A stretch of DNA of 32,462 bases from MGBC108787 sp964430695 (GCA_964430695.1 CAYSFO010000012.1:1-32462); one strand, 5' to 3'. Positions 1 through 9,364 are shown, numbered from the stretch's first letter. Program-made: numbers and translations. Notes: generated from the sequence alone by a model not told the origin.

Positions 1-1
1 T

Positions 2-205
2 TTAAATTTATATTTAGATTTACATCCGGAAGATCAACAAATTTATGAAAAATTTAAAAATTATACAGAAGAATGCATTCGTTTAAAAGATGAATACGCA
101 AAAAAATTTGGCCCTCTATCACTAGACCAAACAGTATCATCTACTTATGAATGGATGAAAAATCCTTGGCCATGGGATAAGTCTGGAGGTAGTATGTATG
201 TTTAA
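2..205 (+). CDS. cotJB: Spore coat protein CotJB, 3' part
   Basis: This is the C-terminal 67 codons of an open frame that enters from the left edge and stops with TAA. The visible residues include the YLDLHPED segment and the C-terminal NPWPWD stretch typical of CotJB. CotJB is a small protein of the CotJ complex of the inner spore coat. Its last codons overlap the start of cotJC by 8 nt, so the two are translationally coupled as in the cotJABC operon of Bacillus. The identification rests on these motifs plus the cotJC neighbour. The N-terminus and promoter lie outside the window. Confidence 0.88.
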   Translation, partial: LNLYLDLHPEDQQIYEKFKNYTEECIRLKDEYAKKFGPLSLDQTVSSTYEWMKNPWPWDKSGGSMYV

Positions 206-755
206 ATATATGAAAACACTAACCTATCCAATCAATATTAAGAAAAAAGATTTAAAAATGGCTAAATATTTACTTACACAATTTGGAGGAGCTAATTCTG
301 AACTTGGTGCATCTTTAAGATATTTCAGTCAAAAATTTTCTATGCCAGATGAAAAAGGAAAAGCGTTATTAAATGATATTGCAACTGAGGAACTTGGCCA
401 TGTAGAAATGATTGCCACTATGGTACATCAATTAACAGAGGGTGCTACTGCGCAAGAAATGAAAGAAGCAGGTCTTGGAGATATTTATTCAGAACATGGT
501 TTAGGAGTTTATCCAACAAATGCATCCGGTTCTCCATTTACGATTACTTATGTTTCTGTTACTGGAGATCCAATTGCCGATATTTCTGAGGATATGGCTG
601 CGGAACAAAAAGCAAGAGCCGTTTATGAAAATTTAATTGAACTGGCAACTGATGAAGATGTCATTGGCCCTCTACTATTCTTAAGACAAAGAGAAATCAT
701 CCATTTTAATCGCTTTAAAGAATTATATAAACATTATAAGAAAAAAGGCTACTAG
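198..755 (+). CDS. cotJC: Spore coat protein CotJC (manganese-catalase family)
   Basis: A 185-aa ferritin-like, manganese-catalase-type coat protein. Glu/His metal ligands are visible in the helices carrying NDIATEELGHVEM (about residues 58-70), EDMAAEQKAR (about 131-140) and REIIHFNRF (about 165-173). The N-terminal KTLTYP matches the family start. The ATG at 198 is supported by GGAGGT at 185-190 and by the family N-terminus. The gene overlaps cotJB. In Bacillus, CotJC is made in the mother cell during sporulation and placed in the coat. Whether it retains catalase activity cannot be judged from sequence. It is the clearest sign in this part of the window that the organism forms endospores. 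Confidence 0.93.
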   Translation: MFKYMKTLTYPINIKKKDLKMAKYLLTQFGGANSELGASLRYFSQKFSMPDEKGKALLNDIATEELGHVEMIATMVHQLTEGATAQEMKEAGLGDIYSEHGLGVYPTNASGSPFTITYVSVTGDPIADISEDMAAEQKARAVYENLIELATDEDVIGPLLFLRQREIIHFNRFKELYKHYKKKGY

Positions 756-764
756 GCCTTTTTT
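741..764. terminator. Bidirectional intrinsic terminator between cotJC and the Ca2+ ATPase
   Basis: A 9-bp stem pairs 741-749 with 756-764 around a 6-nt loop that contains the cotJC stop codon. It is A-rich on one side and T-rich on the other, so each strand ends in a U-run. It sits between two convergent genes and can serve both. Confidence 0.75.
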
Positions 765-767
765 CAG

Positions 768-3383
768 TTAAACACTACTTACATAATTTTTCTTTCGAAG
801 ATAGATTTTACGTATTAAATCTATTGGTATTACACTGCAAGAAAGCAGAACAACTAAGAATAATTCTTTTAACGTTAAGCCATACGTTCTAAATAAATCT
901 CCTCCATGATATATCAAATAAATTTGTACTACTACAATAAAGGTAATCGTTAAAATAAATATTTTATTTTGTTTAATATTTGCAAGTAAATTTAATCTTT
1001 CTGTACGAGCATTGAAAGAATTACATACTCCAATGAAAATAAATAAAGCAAAATAAGCGGTCATTAAGTACTCATAAGAAGAGCCCTCTCGAATGATACT
1101 TTTGAAAATAGGTAGTTTTAAAAATAAAATACATAACAAAGCAGAATAAATTCCCGTAAAAATAATTTGTCCATACATATAACTATTGATAATTGGTTCT
1201 TCTTTGCTTTTGGGTGGTTCATACATATATCTTTTTAAAGGCGGTTCAAACGAAAAGGCAAGTCCTGCAAAGGTATCCATAATCATGTTAATCCAAAGCA
1301 TTTGAATAATTGTAATTGGGGTATTGATTCCAATGAAGGGCCCTAATATAGAAATAAATAAAGCACACATATTACAAGTTAATTGATAAATAATAAATTT
1401 ACGGATGCTTTTAAAAATGGTTCTTCCATAGAGAATCGCTTTACTAATCGATAAAATATTATCATCTAGAATCACAATGTCACTTGCTTCTTTGCAGACT
1501 TCTGTACCACTTCCCATGGCAAAACCGACATTCGCATGTTTTAAAGCTGGTGCATCATTTACTCCATCCCCTGTCATTCCTACAACCAAATTCATTTCTT
1601 CTAAAATACGCACTAAACGACTTTTGTCACTTGGTAATGCCCTTGCCACTACTTTTAAATGTTTAGCAATGGACTTTATTTCGTCATCTGACTTAAGAGT
1701 TAATTCATCACTTGTTAAAACTATATCGTTTGTATCGGTGAGTAGACCTACTTCTTTTGCAATGTTTGTTGCCGTATCTTTATGATCCCCTGTAATCATA
1801 ATGATATGGATACCTGCATTTTTTATTAAATCTATCCCCTCTTTTGCTTCCTCACGTAGTTCATCACGAATCGAAATAATTCCTAATAAGACTAACTCTT
1901 TCATCTCACTTTTTATATTCTTTTTCGCATAAGCCATTACAAGCACTCTGGTACCATTTCTTGTTAATTCATTAATTTTTTCTTCTATTTTTTTTCGATT
2001 GATTAATGTCCTTTCATGACTCTCTTCATCTAAATATTTTGTACAATGCGATAGAATTTTTTCTGCTGCCCCTTTGATATAAATTAATTGTTCTTCATTA
2101 TTAATTTGCACCAAAGAATATTTGTTTTGACTATTAAAAGGGACTTTATTAAGAATTTTATAAAAATGTTTTTCTTTTGTTTTTAAAAAGTTTAGTAAAG
2201 CCCGATCGGTCGTATTTCCCCCAATGGCTTCCATTTCATTATTAAATATACTTTCATTGTTATAGTAGAAAGATTCATAAATGTGAGAATAAAACTTTTC
2301 TTTTTTGATACTTTCAATATTTTTATAAGTTTTTAAATTTCCACTAATAAATTCAGTTACTTCTAGTTTTCCTTTGGTAAGTGTTCCTGTTTTATCAGTA
2401 AGTAAAACATTTAAACTACCAGCGGTTTCGATACCTACTAACCTTCTAACCAAAACATTATTTTTTAACATTCTTTTCATATTGCTTGATAATACTAATG
2501 TAATCATCATTGGCAATCCTTCTGGAACAGCAACAATGATTATGGTAACACTAAGCGTTAATGCATATAAAAGATGATTAAACATAATACTTCCATTTGT
2601 CAAGGTATTAATAATCGCCGTTTTATCAAAGTTATTGGCAATGACAATTACAGAAAACAAATAAGAAAGTGTAACTAGTATTGCCCCAATATATCCAATT
2701 TTACTTATGACACTTGCAAGACCACGAAGACGAATTTTTAATGGACTGGTTGGTTCACTTTCTTGAAGTTCACTTGCTAGTTGTCCATACACGGTATTAT
2801 TTCCAACTTCAGTCACTTTCATATAGGCATTTCCATTATAGACAATTGTTCCACGATACACGAAATTTTCCTGCTTAGGAGTACTTCCAAATATGCTTGT
2901 TTTTTCTGTTTCTTTTGCTTCGCCATTAATGCTAGATTCATCCACATAAATTTGTCCTTCTACTAAATAACCGTCAGCTGGAATTTTATCTCCTGTATTT
3001 AGTAAAACGATATCATTCTTTACTACATCTTTAATTTCTATTTCTTTGATTTGATTATTTCTTTTTACTTTTACTTTTATTTTAGAAGCTTCTTCCCCTA
3101 ATCTTTCAAAAGCTGCTTCACTACCATATTCCGAAATACTGGAAATAAAAGAGGCTAGAAAGATAGCGATTAAAATTCCAATCGTTTCAAACCAATCAAA
3201 ACTTTTAAAGAGAATCACTACTTTGACGGCCAATGCAATCAGTAAAATTTTAATAATTGGATCTCCTAACGATTCTAATAAAAGTCTTAAAAAACTATTT
3301 TTTTTCTTTTTAGTTAATTCATTATCTCCATATTTTTTACGACTAAGGGTTGCTTCTTCTTCTGTTAATCCTTTTATGTTCAT
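768..3383 (-). CDS. P-type Ca2+-transporting ATPase, PMCA (P2B)-like
   Basis: An 871-aa pump that would move Ca2+ out of the cytoplasm across the membrane. In order it shows: an N-terminal cation-ATPase domain (1-50), the TM1-2 region (about 42-85), an actuator domain with the loop around 148-157, TM4 with PEGLP (287-291), the phosphorylation site DKTGTLT (Asp330), nucleotide-domain KGAAE (437-441), TGDHKDT (531-537), TGDGVND (604-610) and six C-terminal TM segments. TM6 carries Asn699 and Asp703 in an NMIMDTFAGLAF context as in PMCA pumps, which supports Ca2+ as substrate. Oddity: the usual TGES actuator loop reads NGEA (153-156); the catalytic Glu155 is kept. AGGAGGA at 3395-3401 supports the start. 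It appears monocistronic, with terminators on both sides. Confidence 0.92.
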   Translation of the reverse strand: MNIKGLTEEEATLSRKKYGDNELTKKKKNSFLRLLLESLGDPIIKILLIALAVKVVILFKSFDWFETIGILIAIFLASFISSISEYGSEAAFERLGEEASKIKVKVKRNNQIKEIEIKDVVKNDIVLLNTGDKIPADGYLVEGQIYVDESSINGEAKETEKTSIFGSTPKQENFVYRGTIVYNGNAYMKVTEVGNNTVYGQLASELQESEPTSPLKIRLRGLASVISKIGYIGAILVTLSYLFSVIVIANNFDKTAIINTLTNGSIMFNHLLYALTLSVTIIIVAVPEGLPMMITLVLSSNMKRMLKNNVLVRRLVGIETAGSLNVLLTDKTGTLTKGKLEVTEFISGNLKTYKNIESIKKEKFYSHIYESFYYNNESIFNNEMEAIGGNTTDRALLNFLKTKEKHFYKILNKVPFNSQNKYSLVQINNEEQLIYIKGAAEKILSHCTKYLDEESHERTLINRKKIEEKINELTRNGTRVLVMAYAKKNIKSEMKELVLLGIISIRDELREEAKEGIDLIKNAGIHIIMITGDHKDTATNIAKEVGLLTDTNDIVLTSDELTLKSDDEIKSIAKHLKVVARALPSDKSRLVRILEEMNLVVGMTGDGVNDAPALKHANVGFAMGSGTEVCKEASDIVILDDNILSISKAILYGRTIFKSIRKFIIYQLTCNMCALFISILGPFIGINTPITIIQMLWINMIMDTFAGLAFSFEPPLKRYMYEPPKSKEEPIINSYMYGQIIFTGIYSALLCILFLKLPIFKSIIREGSSYEYLMTAYFALFIFIGVCNSFNARTERLNLLANIKQNKIFILTITFIVVVQIYLIYHGGDLFRTYGLTLKELFLVVLLSCSVIPIDLIRKIYLRKKNYVSSV

Positions 3384-3441
3384 AAGTACGCTTGTCCTCC
3401 TAAAAAACTATATGTGGACAAACCTAAAAATAATACAAAAA

Positions 3442-3461
3442 AAAGAATCTTACGACTCTTT
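3442..3461 (-). terminator. Intrinsic terminator of rseP
   Basis: On the minus strand an 8-bp stem (one G-U pair) with a GTAA tetraloop pairs 3454-3461 with 3442-3449. A run of eight T follows. The stem includes the rseP stop codon. Confidence 0.75.
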
Positions 3462-4509
3462 AGAAAAACTTTAATATATCTTGAAATGTAATATAAATCA
3501 TTAATAGGATTAATAAGATAAAACCTACTGTATGGAATATATTTTCAATTTTTGCATCTACAGGACTACGTTTTATTTTTTCGATAATCATAAATAAAAC
3601 TCTTCCTCCGTCAAAGGCTGGAAATGGCAATATATTAATAAATCCAACATTAATACTTAAGAAGGCAATGATATATACAACTTGTGCTATGCCAATACTA
3701 ACAGACTGCCCAACCACTTCATAAATTCCTACTGGGCCCGATAGAGCTTTCAAGGAAATTTTTCCTGAAAATAAACTTGTTATTGTTAATAACATGGAAT
3801 CTACAACACTACCAAATTTTTGAAAGGCATATTTTATACTTGGTATAAAACCATAGTGTTTTGTAGAATCAATTCCAAATCCAAATTGATTAGATTCTGT
3901 TCCATCTTCATTTTTCACTTTTTCTGGAACCACTTGGTAACTTTTTTTCGTTCCATCTGCTTTTTTTACAACAAATTCATAAGAATCATTTTTATTTTTC
4001 CGATATAAGGCAATTTGTAATTTATCCCAAGAAGATGACTTTATCCCATTAATCTCAACGATTTCGTCCCCAACTTCAATGCCAGTTTTAGAAATAGCAG
4101 AATCTTCTAAGATAGTCCCAATGATTGGTTTTGTCGTTGTAGAGCCATTAAAAAGAGCTAAGAAAAATAATAAGACAATGGCTAAAATAAAGTTATTTAC
4201 AACACCTGCTACTAAGATAATTAATCTTTGTAACCATGGTTTGTTACACATAAATTTTTCTTTTTTTATTTTCTTATCATCCTCATAGACTTCTCCAGCC
4301 ATAGAAACAAAACCACCAATAGGGAATGCACGTATATTATAATTGATTCCGTCTTTCCCCTTACGGTTATAAATCACAGGTCCCATTCCTAATGAAAATT
4401 CATAAATATAAACACCAAATTTTTTGGCCCAAATAAAGTGTCCAAATTCATGAACAAGGATAATAATTCCTAATATAAATACTAATAATAATAAAGTTAT
4501 AAACCACAT
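3460..4509 (-). CDS. rseP: Site-2 intramembrane zinc metalloprotease RseP/RasP
   Basis: A 349-aa membrane protease that cuts membrane-embedded substrates such as anti-sigma factors and signal-peptide remnants. TM1 contains the zinc-binding HEFGH motif (20-24). A second TM follows at about 97-118, then one PDZ domain (about 122-205), and a C-terminal TM with NILPFPAFDGG (292-302) that supplies the third zinc ligand, Asp300. Length and layout are those of the Gram-positive RasP group. It lies 13 nt downstream of cdsA, the same order as in Bacillus except that dxr, which normally separates them, is missing here. The two are probably cotranscribed, and a terminator overlaps the stop codon. Confidence 0.94.
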   Translation of the reverse strand: MWFITLLLLVFILGIIILVHEFGHFIWAKKFGVYIYEFSLGMGPVIYNRKGKDGINYNIRAFPIGGFVSMAGEVYEDDKKIKKEKFMCNKPWLQRLIILVAGVVNNFILAIVLLFFLALFNGSTTTKPIIGTILEDSAISKTGIEVGDEIVEINGIKSSSWDKLQIALYRKNKNDSYEFVVKKADGTKKSYQVVPEKVKNEDGTESNQFGFGIDSTKHYGFIPSIKYAFQKFGSVVDSMLLTITSLFSGKISLKALSGPVGIYEVVGQSVSIGIAQVVYIIAFLSINVGFINILPFPAFDGGRVLFMIIEKIKRSPVDAKIENIFHTVGFILLILLMIYITFQDILKFF

Positions 4510-4522
4510 AATCTATTCTCCT

Positions 4523-5317
4523 TTAAATCCTTCCAAATATAATGATATATGCTAAAATTACAAATATTAAACTATCTACTCGATCTAGAATTCCACCATG
4601 TCCAGGAATCAAGTTACTATAATCTTTTATTTTATTTTCTCTTTTTATTTTACTAAAGACTAAATCTCCCAATTGACCGATGATGGATAAATACATAGTA
4701 AATCCAATTACTGTTAAAACAGATACTCCCCCAATTAAATTGCAATAAAATATTGATGCAACCCCAACAGCAACAATTGTACCACAAATACTTCCCTCCC
4801 ATGTTTTATAGGGACTAATCACAGGAGAACATTTATGACTCCCAATAAGTTTTCCAATAATCATTGCAAATATATCTGTAACGATAGGGATTAAAATAAG
4901 ATAGAAGAAATGCCAAATATCATAATTTCGAATTAAAATGAATGCGTTAAAAACAAGCCCTAAAAATAAAATACTTCCGCTTAGATACATAGCTTCATGA
5001 GCTGTATAAGTATCATTCTTATAAAATAAACAAGGTAGAAACATACAAAGTAGCGTTGTAGCAATCCCACGATAACTTAATCCAAAAGCAATCCCATACC
5101 CATCAAATTCAGAGAATATTAATAAAAGTAAAGATAGAATACTTAATAAAAGCATAAAATCAGGTATTTTTTTATGGTGTTCTTTTAAATCAATTAATTC
5201 TTTTAAAGCAAGTATCCCTATCATTCCACAAGCAACAATAAAGGGACGTTTTCCAATAATGATTAATGGAATTAAAACGAAAGCCATGATAATCCCACTA
5301 ATGACACGTTTCTTCAT
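4523..5317 (-). CDS. cdsA: Phosphatidate cytidylyltransferase CdsA
   Basis: A 264-aa polytopic membrane enzyme that makes CDP-diacylglycerol from phosphatidate and CTP, the entry to phospholipid head-group synthesis. The CDS family signature is visible from Ser222 to Asp248: SKIKR, then KD, then PGHGGILDRVD. A second conserved block, SPYKTWEGS, lies at 168-176. About eight hydrophobic segments cover most of the chain. No uppS or frr lies upstream; instead the preceding gene on this strand is an unknown membrane protein 55 nt away. rseP follows after 13 nt. Confidence 0.94.
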   Translation of the reverse strand: MKKRVISGIIMAFVLIPLIIIGKRPFIVACGMIGILALKELIDLKEHHKKIPDFMLLLSILSLLLLIFSEFDGYGIAFGLSYRGIATTLLCMFLPCLFYKNDTYTAHEAMYLSGSILFLGLVFNAFILIRNYDIWHFFYLILIPIVTDIFAMIIGKLIGSHKCSPVISPYKTWEGSICGTIVAVGVASIFYCNLIGGVSVLTVIGFTMYLSIIGQLGDLVFSKIKRENKIKDYSNLIPGHGGILDRVDSLIFVILAYIIIFGRI

Positions 5318-5372
5318 ACATTCATCTTCTTTCTTTTTCAGTATACTTTTCTATTTCTGAAAAGTCAATTTT

Positions 5373-6452
5373 TTAAATGGATTCTTCCTCATTTTCTTGT
5401 ACATTTTGGATGTTCTCACAATAATTTGACTCTAAAGTAAGCATTTTATTTCCTATTATCATTGCATTTTTATCTATGCATTTTACAATGTTATACGTTT
5501 CAAATGCATATAATATAGCATGATTACTTTCTAGTTTCTCTCCATTACTTATTAATTTTTCTCCTGTCATCTTTTTTGATTCTAAAGCAAATTTTAAATC
5601 ATAAATATTTTCTTCATTATATTTCACATACATGGAATTTAAACAACTACTATAATAAGTGTAGTCACTTGTCTGCGCTATTTTTTTTATATCCTTTTCA
5701 CAGCTCTTATTTTCTACGACATTTATTGTAAATGCATCAAAGTTATCTGTACTGATAATTATTGCATCTCGCATAACTATTTTATTATTCGTTTCTAATT
5801 TTATGATTCTTCCCGTTACAATTACATTGTCATAGATTTCATATTTTTCATATAAATTAATATCTTTGTCTTTGTTTGCAATGACTAGAGAAGCATCTTT
5901 TAAGAAGGTGATTTGCCCTATTAAATTCGTATCTTTTTGTTCATAAGGTTGTAACGTTAAATATTCATTACCAAAAACTTCACTTACTTTTCCTTTTACG
6001 GTTACAAATTTATAGTGGTATTTTTCATAGTTACTAGAAATATTTGATAAAAAAGAATTAATTTCTTCTATAGGTACATCACCCGCACAAACATAATTTT
6101 TTTGATAAAAAGAATCAAACATATACTCTCCATTACAGTTATATACACGGTATAAAATACTATCGTAGGTCGACACTGTATTACTTGAAATCACTTCATA
6201 AGAAAAAATGGGAATTCGTTTTAAAAAATAAGTGCAAGCATAATCAATTCCATATAGTAGAAGCAATAAAAGAATGGAATATAAAATAATCTGTAATTTA
6301 TAATGCTTTTTCCTATTTAAAATACCAACCGTTAAAAAAATAATTCCAAGTAAACTACTAAGTAAACGAAAAATACTATATCTATTGATACATAAAGGAA
6401 TGATGATTAATACTAATCCTAATATTTTTAAAAGTAATGATTTCTTGTTCAT
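5373..6452 (-). CDS. Unknown membrane-anchored protein with OB-like domain
   Basis: I do not recognise this 359-aa protein as a named family. Three hydrophobic helices fill the N-terminus (about 6-22, 27-45, 52-70). After them comes a short PIFSYEV...YRVYNC stretch that resembles a segment after the membrane helices of several uncharacterised Firmicute membrane proteins. The remainder is predicted outside the membrane. Residues about 145-235 alternate short strands (VTVKGKVSEV, VIVTGRI, MRDAIII) in a way that suggests an OB fold; this is inference. AGGATGATAGA directly before the ATG supports the start. No terminator is obvious between it and cdsA, so it may be the first gene of the cdsA-rseP unit. 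Confidence 0.6.
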   Translation of the reverse strand: MNKKSLLLKILGLVLIIIPLCINRYSIFRLLSSLLGIIFLTVGILNRKKHYKLQIILYSILLLLLLYGIDYACTYFLKRIPIFSYEVISSNTVSTYDSILYRVYNCNGEYMFDSFYQKNYVCAGDVPIEEINSFLSNISSNYEKYHYKFVTVKGKVSEVFGNEYLTLQPYEQKDTNLIGQITFLKDASLVIANKDKDINLYEKYEIYDNVIVTGRIIKLETNNKIVMRDAIIISTDNFDAFTINVVENKSCEKDIKKIAQTSDYTYYSSCLNSMYVKYNEENIYDLKFALESKKMTGEKLISNGEKLESNHAILYAFETYNIVKCIDKNAMIIGNKMLTLESNYCENIQNVQENEEESI

Positions 6453-6506
6453 TCTATCATCCTATCTATTTATAGTATAGCATGTACAACCATTTTCAAA
6501 CAAAAA

Positions 6507-6530
6507 AAGTTAACACCAAAGTGTTAACTT
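6507..6530 (-). terminator. Intrinsic terminator of hup
   Basis: A perfect 10-bp stem (6507-6516 with 6521-6530) with a 4-nt loop is followed on the minus strand by a T-run (6501-6508), 18 bases after the hup stop codon. Confidence 0.85.
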
Positions 6531-6548
6531 GATACTAATTTTTATAAA

Positions 6549-6821
6549 TTAGTTAATTGCATCTTTTAATTTGCTTCCAGCTTTAAATGATGCAACAGTT
6601 TTAGCAGGAATATGAAGTGGTTGTTTTGTTAATGGATTGATACCATCACGAGCAGCTCTTTTTTTAGCGCTGAAAGTTCCAAATCCAACTAAAGTTACTT
6701 TACCTTGTTTTTTTAGTCCTTCAGTAATCCCTTCTAAAGTAGCATCTAATGCACGAGCAGCATCAGCTTTTGTTAAACCAGCTTTTGCAGCAATTGCTTC
6801 TACTAATTCTTGTTTTGACAT
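6549..6821 (-). CDS. hup: DNA-binding protein HU
   Basis: A 90-aa nucleoid protein of the HU/IHF family that binds and bends DNA as a dimer. It has the MSKQELVEAIA N-terminus, the VTLVGFGTFSAKKRAAR segment and the DNA-binding arm GINPLTKQPLHIPA, then the C-terminal FKAGSKLKDAIN. The frame stays open further upstream (to about 6887), but GGGAGGT at 6829-6835 with 7-nt spacing and the family N-terminus fix the start at 6821. It lies directly downstream of spoIVA, the same neighbourhood as in Bacillus subtilis (spoIVA-hbs). It is probably highly expressed, given the strong ribosome binding site and dedicated terminator. Confidence 0.95.
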   Translation of the reverse strand: MSKQELVEAIAAKAGLTKADAARALDATLEGITEGLKKQGKVTLVGFGTFSAKKRAARDGINPLTKQPLHIPAKTVASFKAGSKLKDAIN

Positions 6822-6928
6822 ATTTTCTACCTCCCAATATTTTATTTTTTTATAAGAGCCATTAGCCTTACATACTAAAAATAGCAAAAAATATGGACAA
6901 AAGCAAGAGAAAATATGTAATTTGATAA

Positions 6929-8407
6929 TTATATGACAATTGTTATTAGATTACTTGACCCTTTATTTACAATTTTTGTGACGGTTTGACTTAATTTATA
7001 ACGCATATTTTCTGGCATTACAGATAATTTTGCTTGAATTCCTTCTTTCACAATTACATCTAAACTTCTACCAAAGATTTCACTCTTCCAAATGCTTTCT
7101 GGATCTGTTTCATAGTCTTTCATTAAATAATTAATTAATTCTTTACTTTGTAATTCACTACCAATAATTGGCTCAAAAGTCGATTCGACATTTACTCGCA
7201 TTAAATGAATACTTGATGCCACTGCTTTTAGTTTTACTCCATAACGTGTTCCTTGTTTTACAATTTCTGGTGTAGATAAAGTCATATCTTTAAGCGTTGG
7301 ATAAACAATACCATATCCCGTGCTTTTTGCCATCTTTAAAGCTTCTTTCATGCTGTCTAACTCTTCTTTTCCTTCTTTATAAGTTGCAAATATCTTTAAA
7401 AGTCCTGCTTTCGTTGTTACCATATCTCCCATTAAATCTTTTAGAACTTGGTTATATAATTCATCACTACTTTCTAAAGAAATAGTAACATTTCCAGTCG
7501 AAGTATCTACCTCGCTAATATAACTTTTAGAAATGATTTCACTATCATTAAATGAATTTAAAATATTATCCACATCTCTAATTTTATTGACAGTAACAAC
7601 ACTTTCTTTTATTTTTTCTAAATAATATTTTTTAATATAATGATTATTATCTAATACATGTACCCATTTTGGAATGTCCACTTTTATATCTAAAACAGGA
7701 AATTCATACAAAGCTTCTTTTAAAACATTTAGTATTTCTGGTTCATCCATTTCAGAAGCGTTTAAAGGTACAATTGGCACATCATAACTTGCACGAAGTT
7801 CATTGGCAAGTGTTACTGCTGTACTACTCATTTTATTTTTGGTATTTAAAACAACAATAAATGGTTTTCCTAATTCTTTTAACTCCGTGATTATTTTTTC
7901 TTCTGCTTCTACATAGTTTTCACGAGGAATTTCTCCAAATGTCCCATCTGTTGTCATAACAATACCAATAGTTGCATGATCTTTGATGACTTTTTCCGTT
8001 CCAATTTCTGCTGCTTCATAAAAAGGTACGGATTCTTCAAACCATGGTGTTTTTACCATTCTTGGGTTTCCATCTTCATCTACATGCCCATTGGCACCTT
8101 TAATAATATATCCAACACAATCCACAAGTTTGATATTTGCCTCAAACTCATCCACTTTGATTGTAGCACCACTACTTGGTACAAATTTCGGTTCGGTAGT
8201 CATAATTGTTTTGCCTTCAGCACTTTGAGGAATTTCATCTAAACATTTTCTTTTTTCATATTCATCACTTATATTGGGTACAACTAGATTTTCAATAAAA
8301 CGTTTAATAAAAGTAGATTTTCCACATCTAACTGCTCCAACAACCCCTAAGTATATTTCCCCATTGCCTCTTTTAGCAATTGATTTAATTATTTCACTTT
8401 TTTCCAT
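6929..8407 (-). CDS. spoIVA: Stage IV sporulation protein A (spore coat basement-layer ATPase)
   Basis: A 492-aa protein with the length and domain order of Bacillus SpoIVA. SpoIVA polymerises by ATP hydrolysis on the forespore surface and forms the platform for coat assembly. The N-terminal TRAFAC-type domain has the Walker A GAVRCGKS (24-31) and the conserved DELPQSA-like and GKTIMTTEPKFVP blocks near 60-80. The middle and C-terminal parts include DALYEFPVL-like, TGYGIVYPTL and the C-terminal SIWKSEIFGRSL and EGIQAKLSVMPENMRYKL segments, with a hydrophobic extreme C-terminus. A CATA-type -10-like element occurs at 8435-8444, fitting a mother-cell sigma factor, but no good -35 is visible. 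AAAGGA lies ahead of the ATG. Confidence 0.96.
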   Translation of the reverse strand: MEKSEIIKSIAKRGNGEIYLGVVGAVRCGKSTFIKRFIENLVVPNISDEYEKRKCLDEIPQSAEGKTIMTTEPKFVPSSGATIKVDEFEANIKLVDCVGYIIKGANGHVDEDGNPRMVKTPWFEESVPFYEAAEIGTEKVIKDHATIGIVMTTDGTFGEIPRENYVEAEEKIITELKELGKPFIVVLNTKNKMSSTAVTLANELRASYDVPIVPLNASEMDEPEILNVLKEALYEFPVLDIKVDIPKWVHVLDNNHYIKKYYLEKIKESVVTVNKIRDVDNILNSFNDSEIISKSYISEVDTSTGNVTISLESSDELYNQVLKDLMGDMVTTKAGLLKIFATYKEGKEELDSMKEALKMAKSTGYGIVYPTLKDMTLSTPEIVKQGTRYGVKLKAVASSIHLMRVNVESTFEPIIGSELQSKELINYLMKDYETDPESIWKSEIFGRSLDVIVKEGIQAKLSVMPENMRYKLSQTVTKIVNKGSSNLITIVI

Positions 8408-8450
8408 TTTACTAATCCTTTCATCTTTTCTATTTAACCCTATGAAAAAA

Positions 8451-8470
8451 GAAAGTTTTTTAGAACTTTC
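8451..8470 (-). terminator. Intrinsic terminator after the small hydrolase gene
   Basis: A 7-bp stem (8451-8457 with 8464-8470) has T-runs on both flanks, so it could act on either strand. By position it ends the minus-strand hydrolase transcript before spoIVA. Confidence 0.65.
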
Positions 8471-8508
8471 AATTTTTTTGTTTTTTTACAATATCTATTT
8501 TTTGTTTT

Positions 8509-9063
8509 TTATAAATACTCTAACAGTTCTTCAAATTCTGTATAACCCGATTCAGAATTTAAATGTCCACCATCGTCAATGACTATCTGTTTATCAGCAA
8601 TACTATCAGCAAAATTTTTTTCAACTTCATATGTAACATACGGATCATTCTTTGTATAATAGCAAACAATATCATTACAATATCTTTTTATTTCTTCTAA
8701 ATTGTCTAAATACATACTTTCGTTTACTGCATCATATTCTTCATCTATACCAAGATAATTGTTAAAACCACATACAAACACTAGTCTTTTAACTTTTATT
8801 TTATTTTCTATTAAGAACTTACAAATAAATACAGGTGCTATCGAATGAGCAAATATAATTGTATTTGTATGAATAACATTTGCTTCTACATAAGTTTTTA
8901 AAAGTTTAGACCAATTTTCATAATTTTGTTTTCCTACTCCAGTTGGAAAGTCTGGAGTATACACTTCTAAATCTTTCTTTTCAATTTCTTTTCTTAAATA
9001 TGGGAACCAATTAACAAATGGGCTTCCAAAACTTCCGTGTATTAAAAAATAATTTTCTTTCAT
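8509..9063 (-). CDS. RBBP9/YdeN-family serine hydrolase
   Basis: A 184-aa alpha/beta-hydrolase of the small RBBP9/YdeN type. The N-terminal LIHGSFGSP block, nucleophile Ser74 in FAHSIAP, Asp140 in KNDPYV and His167 in DDGGHLNSESG make a plausible catalytic triad in the expected order and spacing. The nucleophile elbow is AHSIA rather than the common GHSxG. The substrate is unknown; family members are loosely called esterases. It is followed by its own terminator and lies between small HTH genes and spoIVA, so nothing ties it to sporulation beyond position. Confidence 0.8.
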   Translation of the reverse strand: MKENYFLIHGSFGSPFVNWFPYLRKEIEKKDLEVYTPDFPTGVGKQNYENWSKLLKTYVEANVIHTNTIIFAHSIAPVFICKFLIENKIKVKRLVFVCGFNNYLGIDEEYDAVNESMYLDNLEEIKRYCNDIVCYYTKNDPYVTYEVEKNFADSIADKQIVIDDGGHLNSESGYTEFEELLEYL

Positions 9064-9142
9064 ATTGAATCTCGCTTTCTATTTCTATTATAACACATAC
9101 ATAAATTAAATATGAAAACTTATCATTCATCGAATTCCTTGA

Positions 9143-9364
9143 CTATTTTCGCTGAATGGAACTATCTTTTTCATAAAAGAGATCATCAGGTTTTAATTCA
9201 AAAATAGCAGCTATTCTTTTGGCCATATCATAATAAAGCCTTCTTTTTTTATGTTCAATTTGCCAATAAAAACATTTACTTATTTTTAATTTTTCTGCCA
9301 TATCCGCATAACTATAATTCTTCTTTTCTCGCAATTTTGTTAATTTTTTATACCCTTTTATCAT
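9143..9364 (-). CDS. Small XRE-family HTH regulator (paralogue A)
   Basis: A 73-aa single-domain Cro/C1-type helix-turn-helix protein. The HTH core runs from about residue 9 to 62 (YADMAEKLKISKCFYWQIEH, then RRLYYDMAKRIAAIF, then LKPDDLFY). It is a close paralogue of the 75-aa gene at 10210-10437, sharing the YWQIEH, RRLYYDMAK and LKPDD.FY blocks. It is divergent from the tandem-HTH gene at 9478, with 113 bp between them for both promoters. The regulatory target is unknown. Confidence 0.8.
   Translation of the reverse strand: MIKGYKKLTKLREKKNYSYADMAEKLKISKCFYWQIEHKKRRLYYDMAKRIAAIFELKPDDLFYEKDSSIQRK

Noticed and set aside
1477..1785. Plus-strand 102-codon frame inside the Ca2+ ATPase gene
   Set aside because: It is antisense to conserved ATPase motifs and its translation has no protein-like features; a shadow of the real gene.
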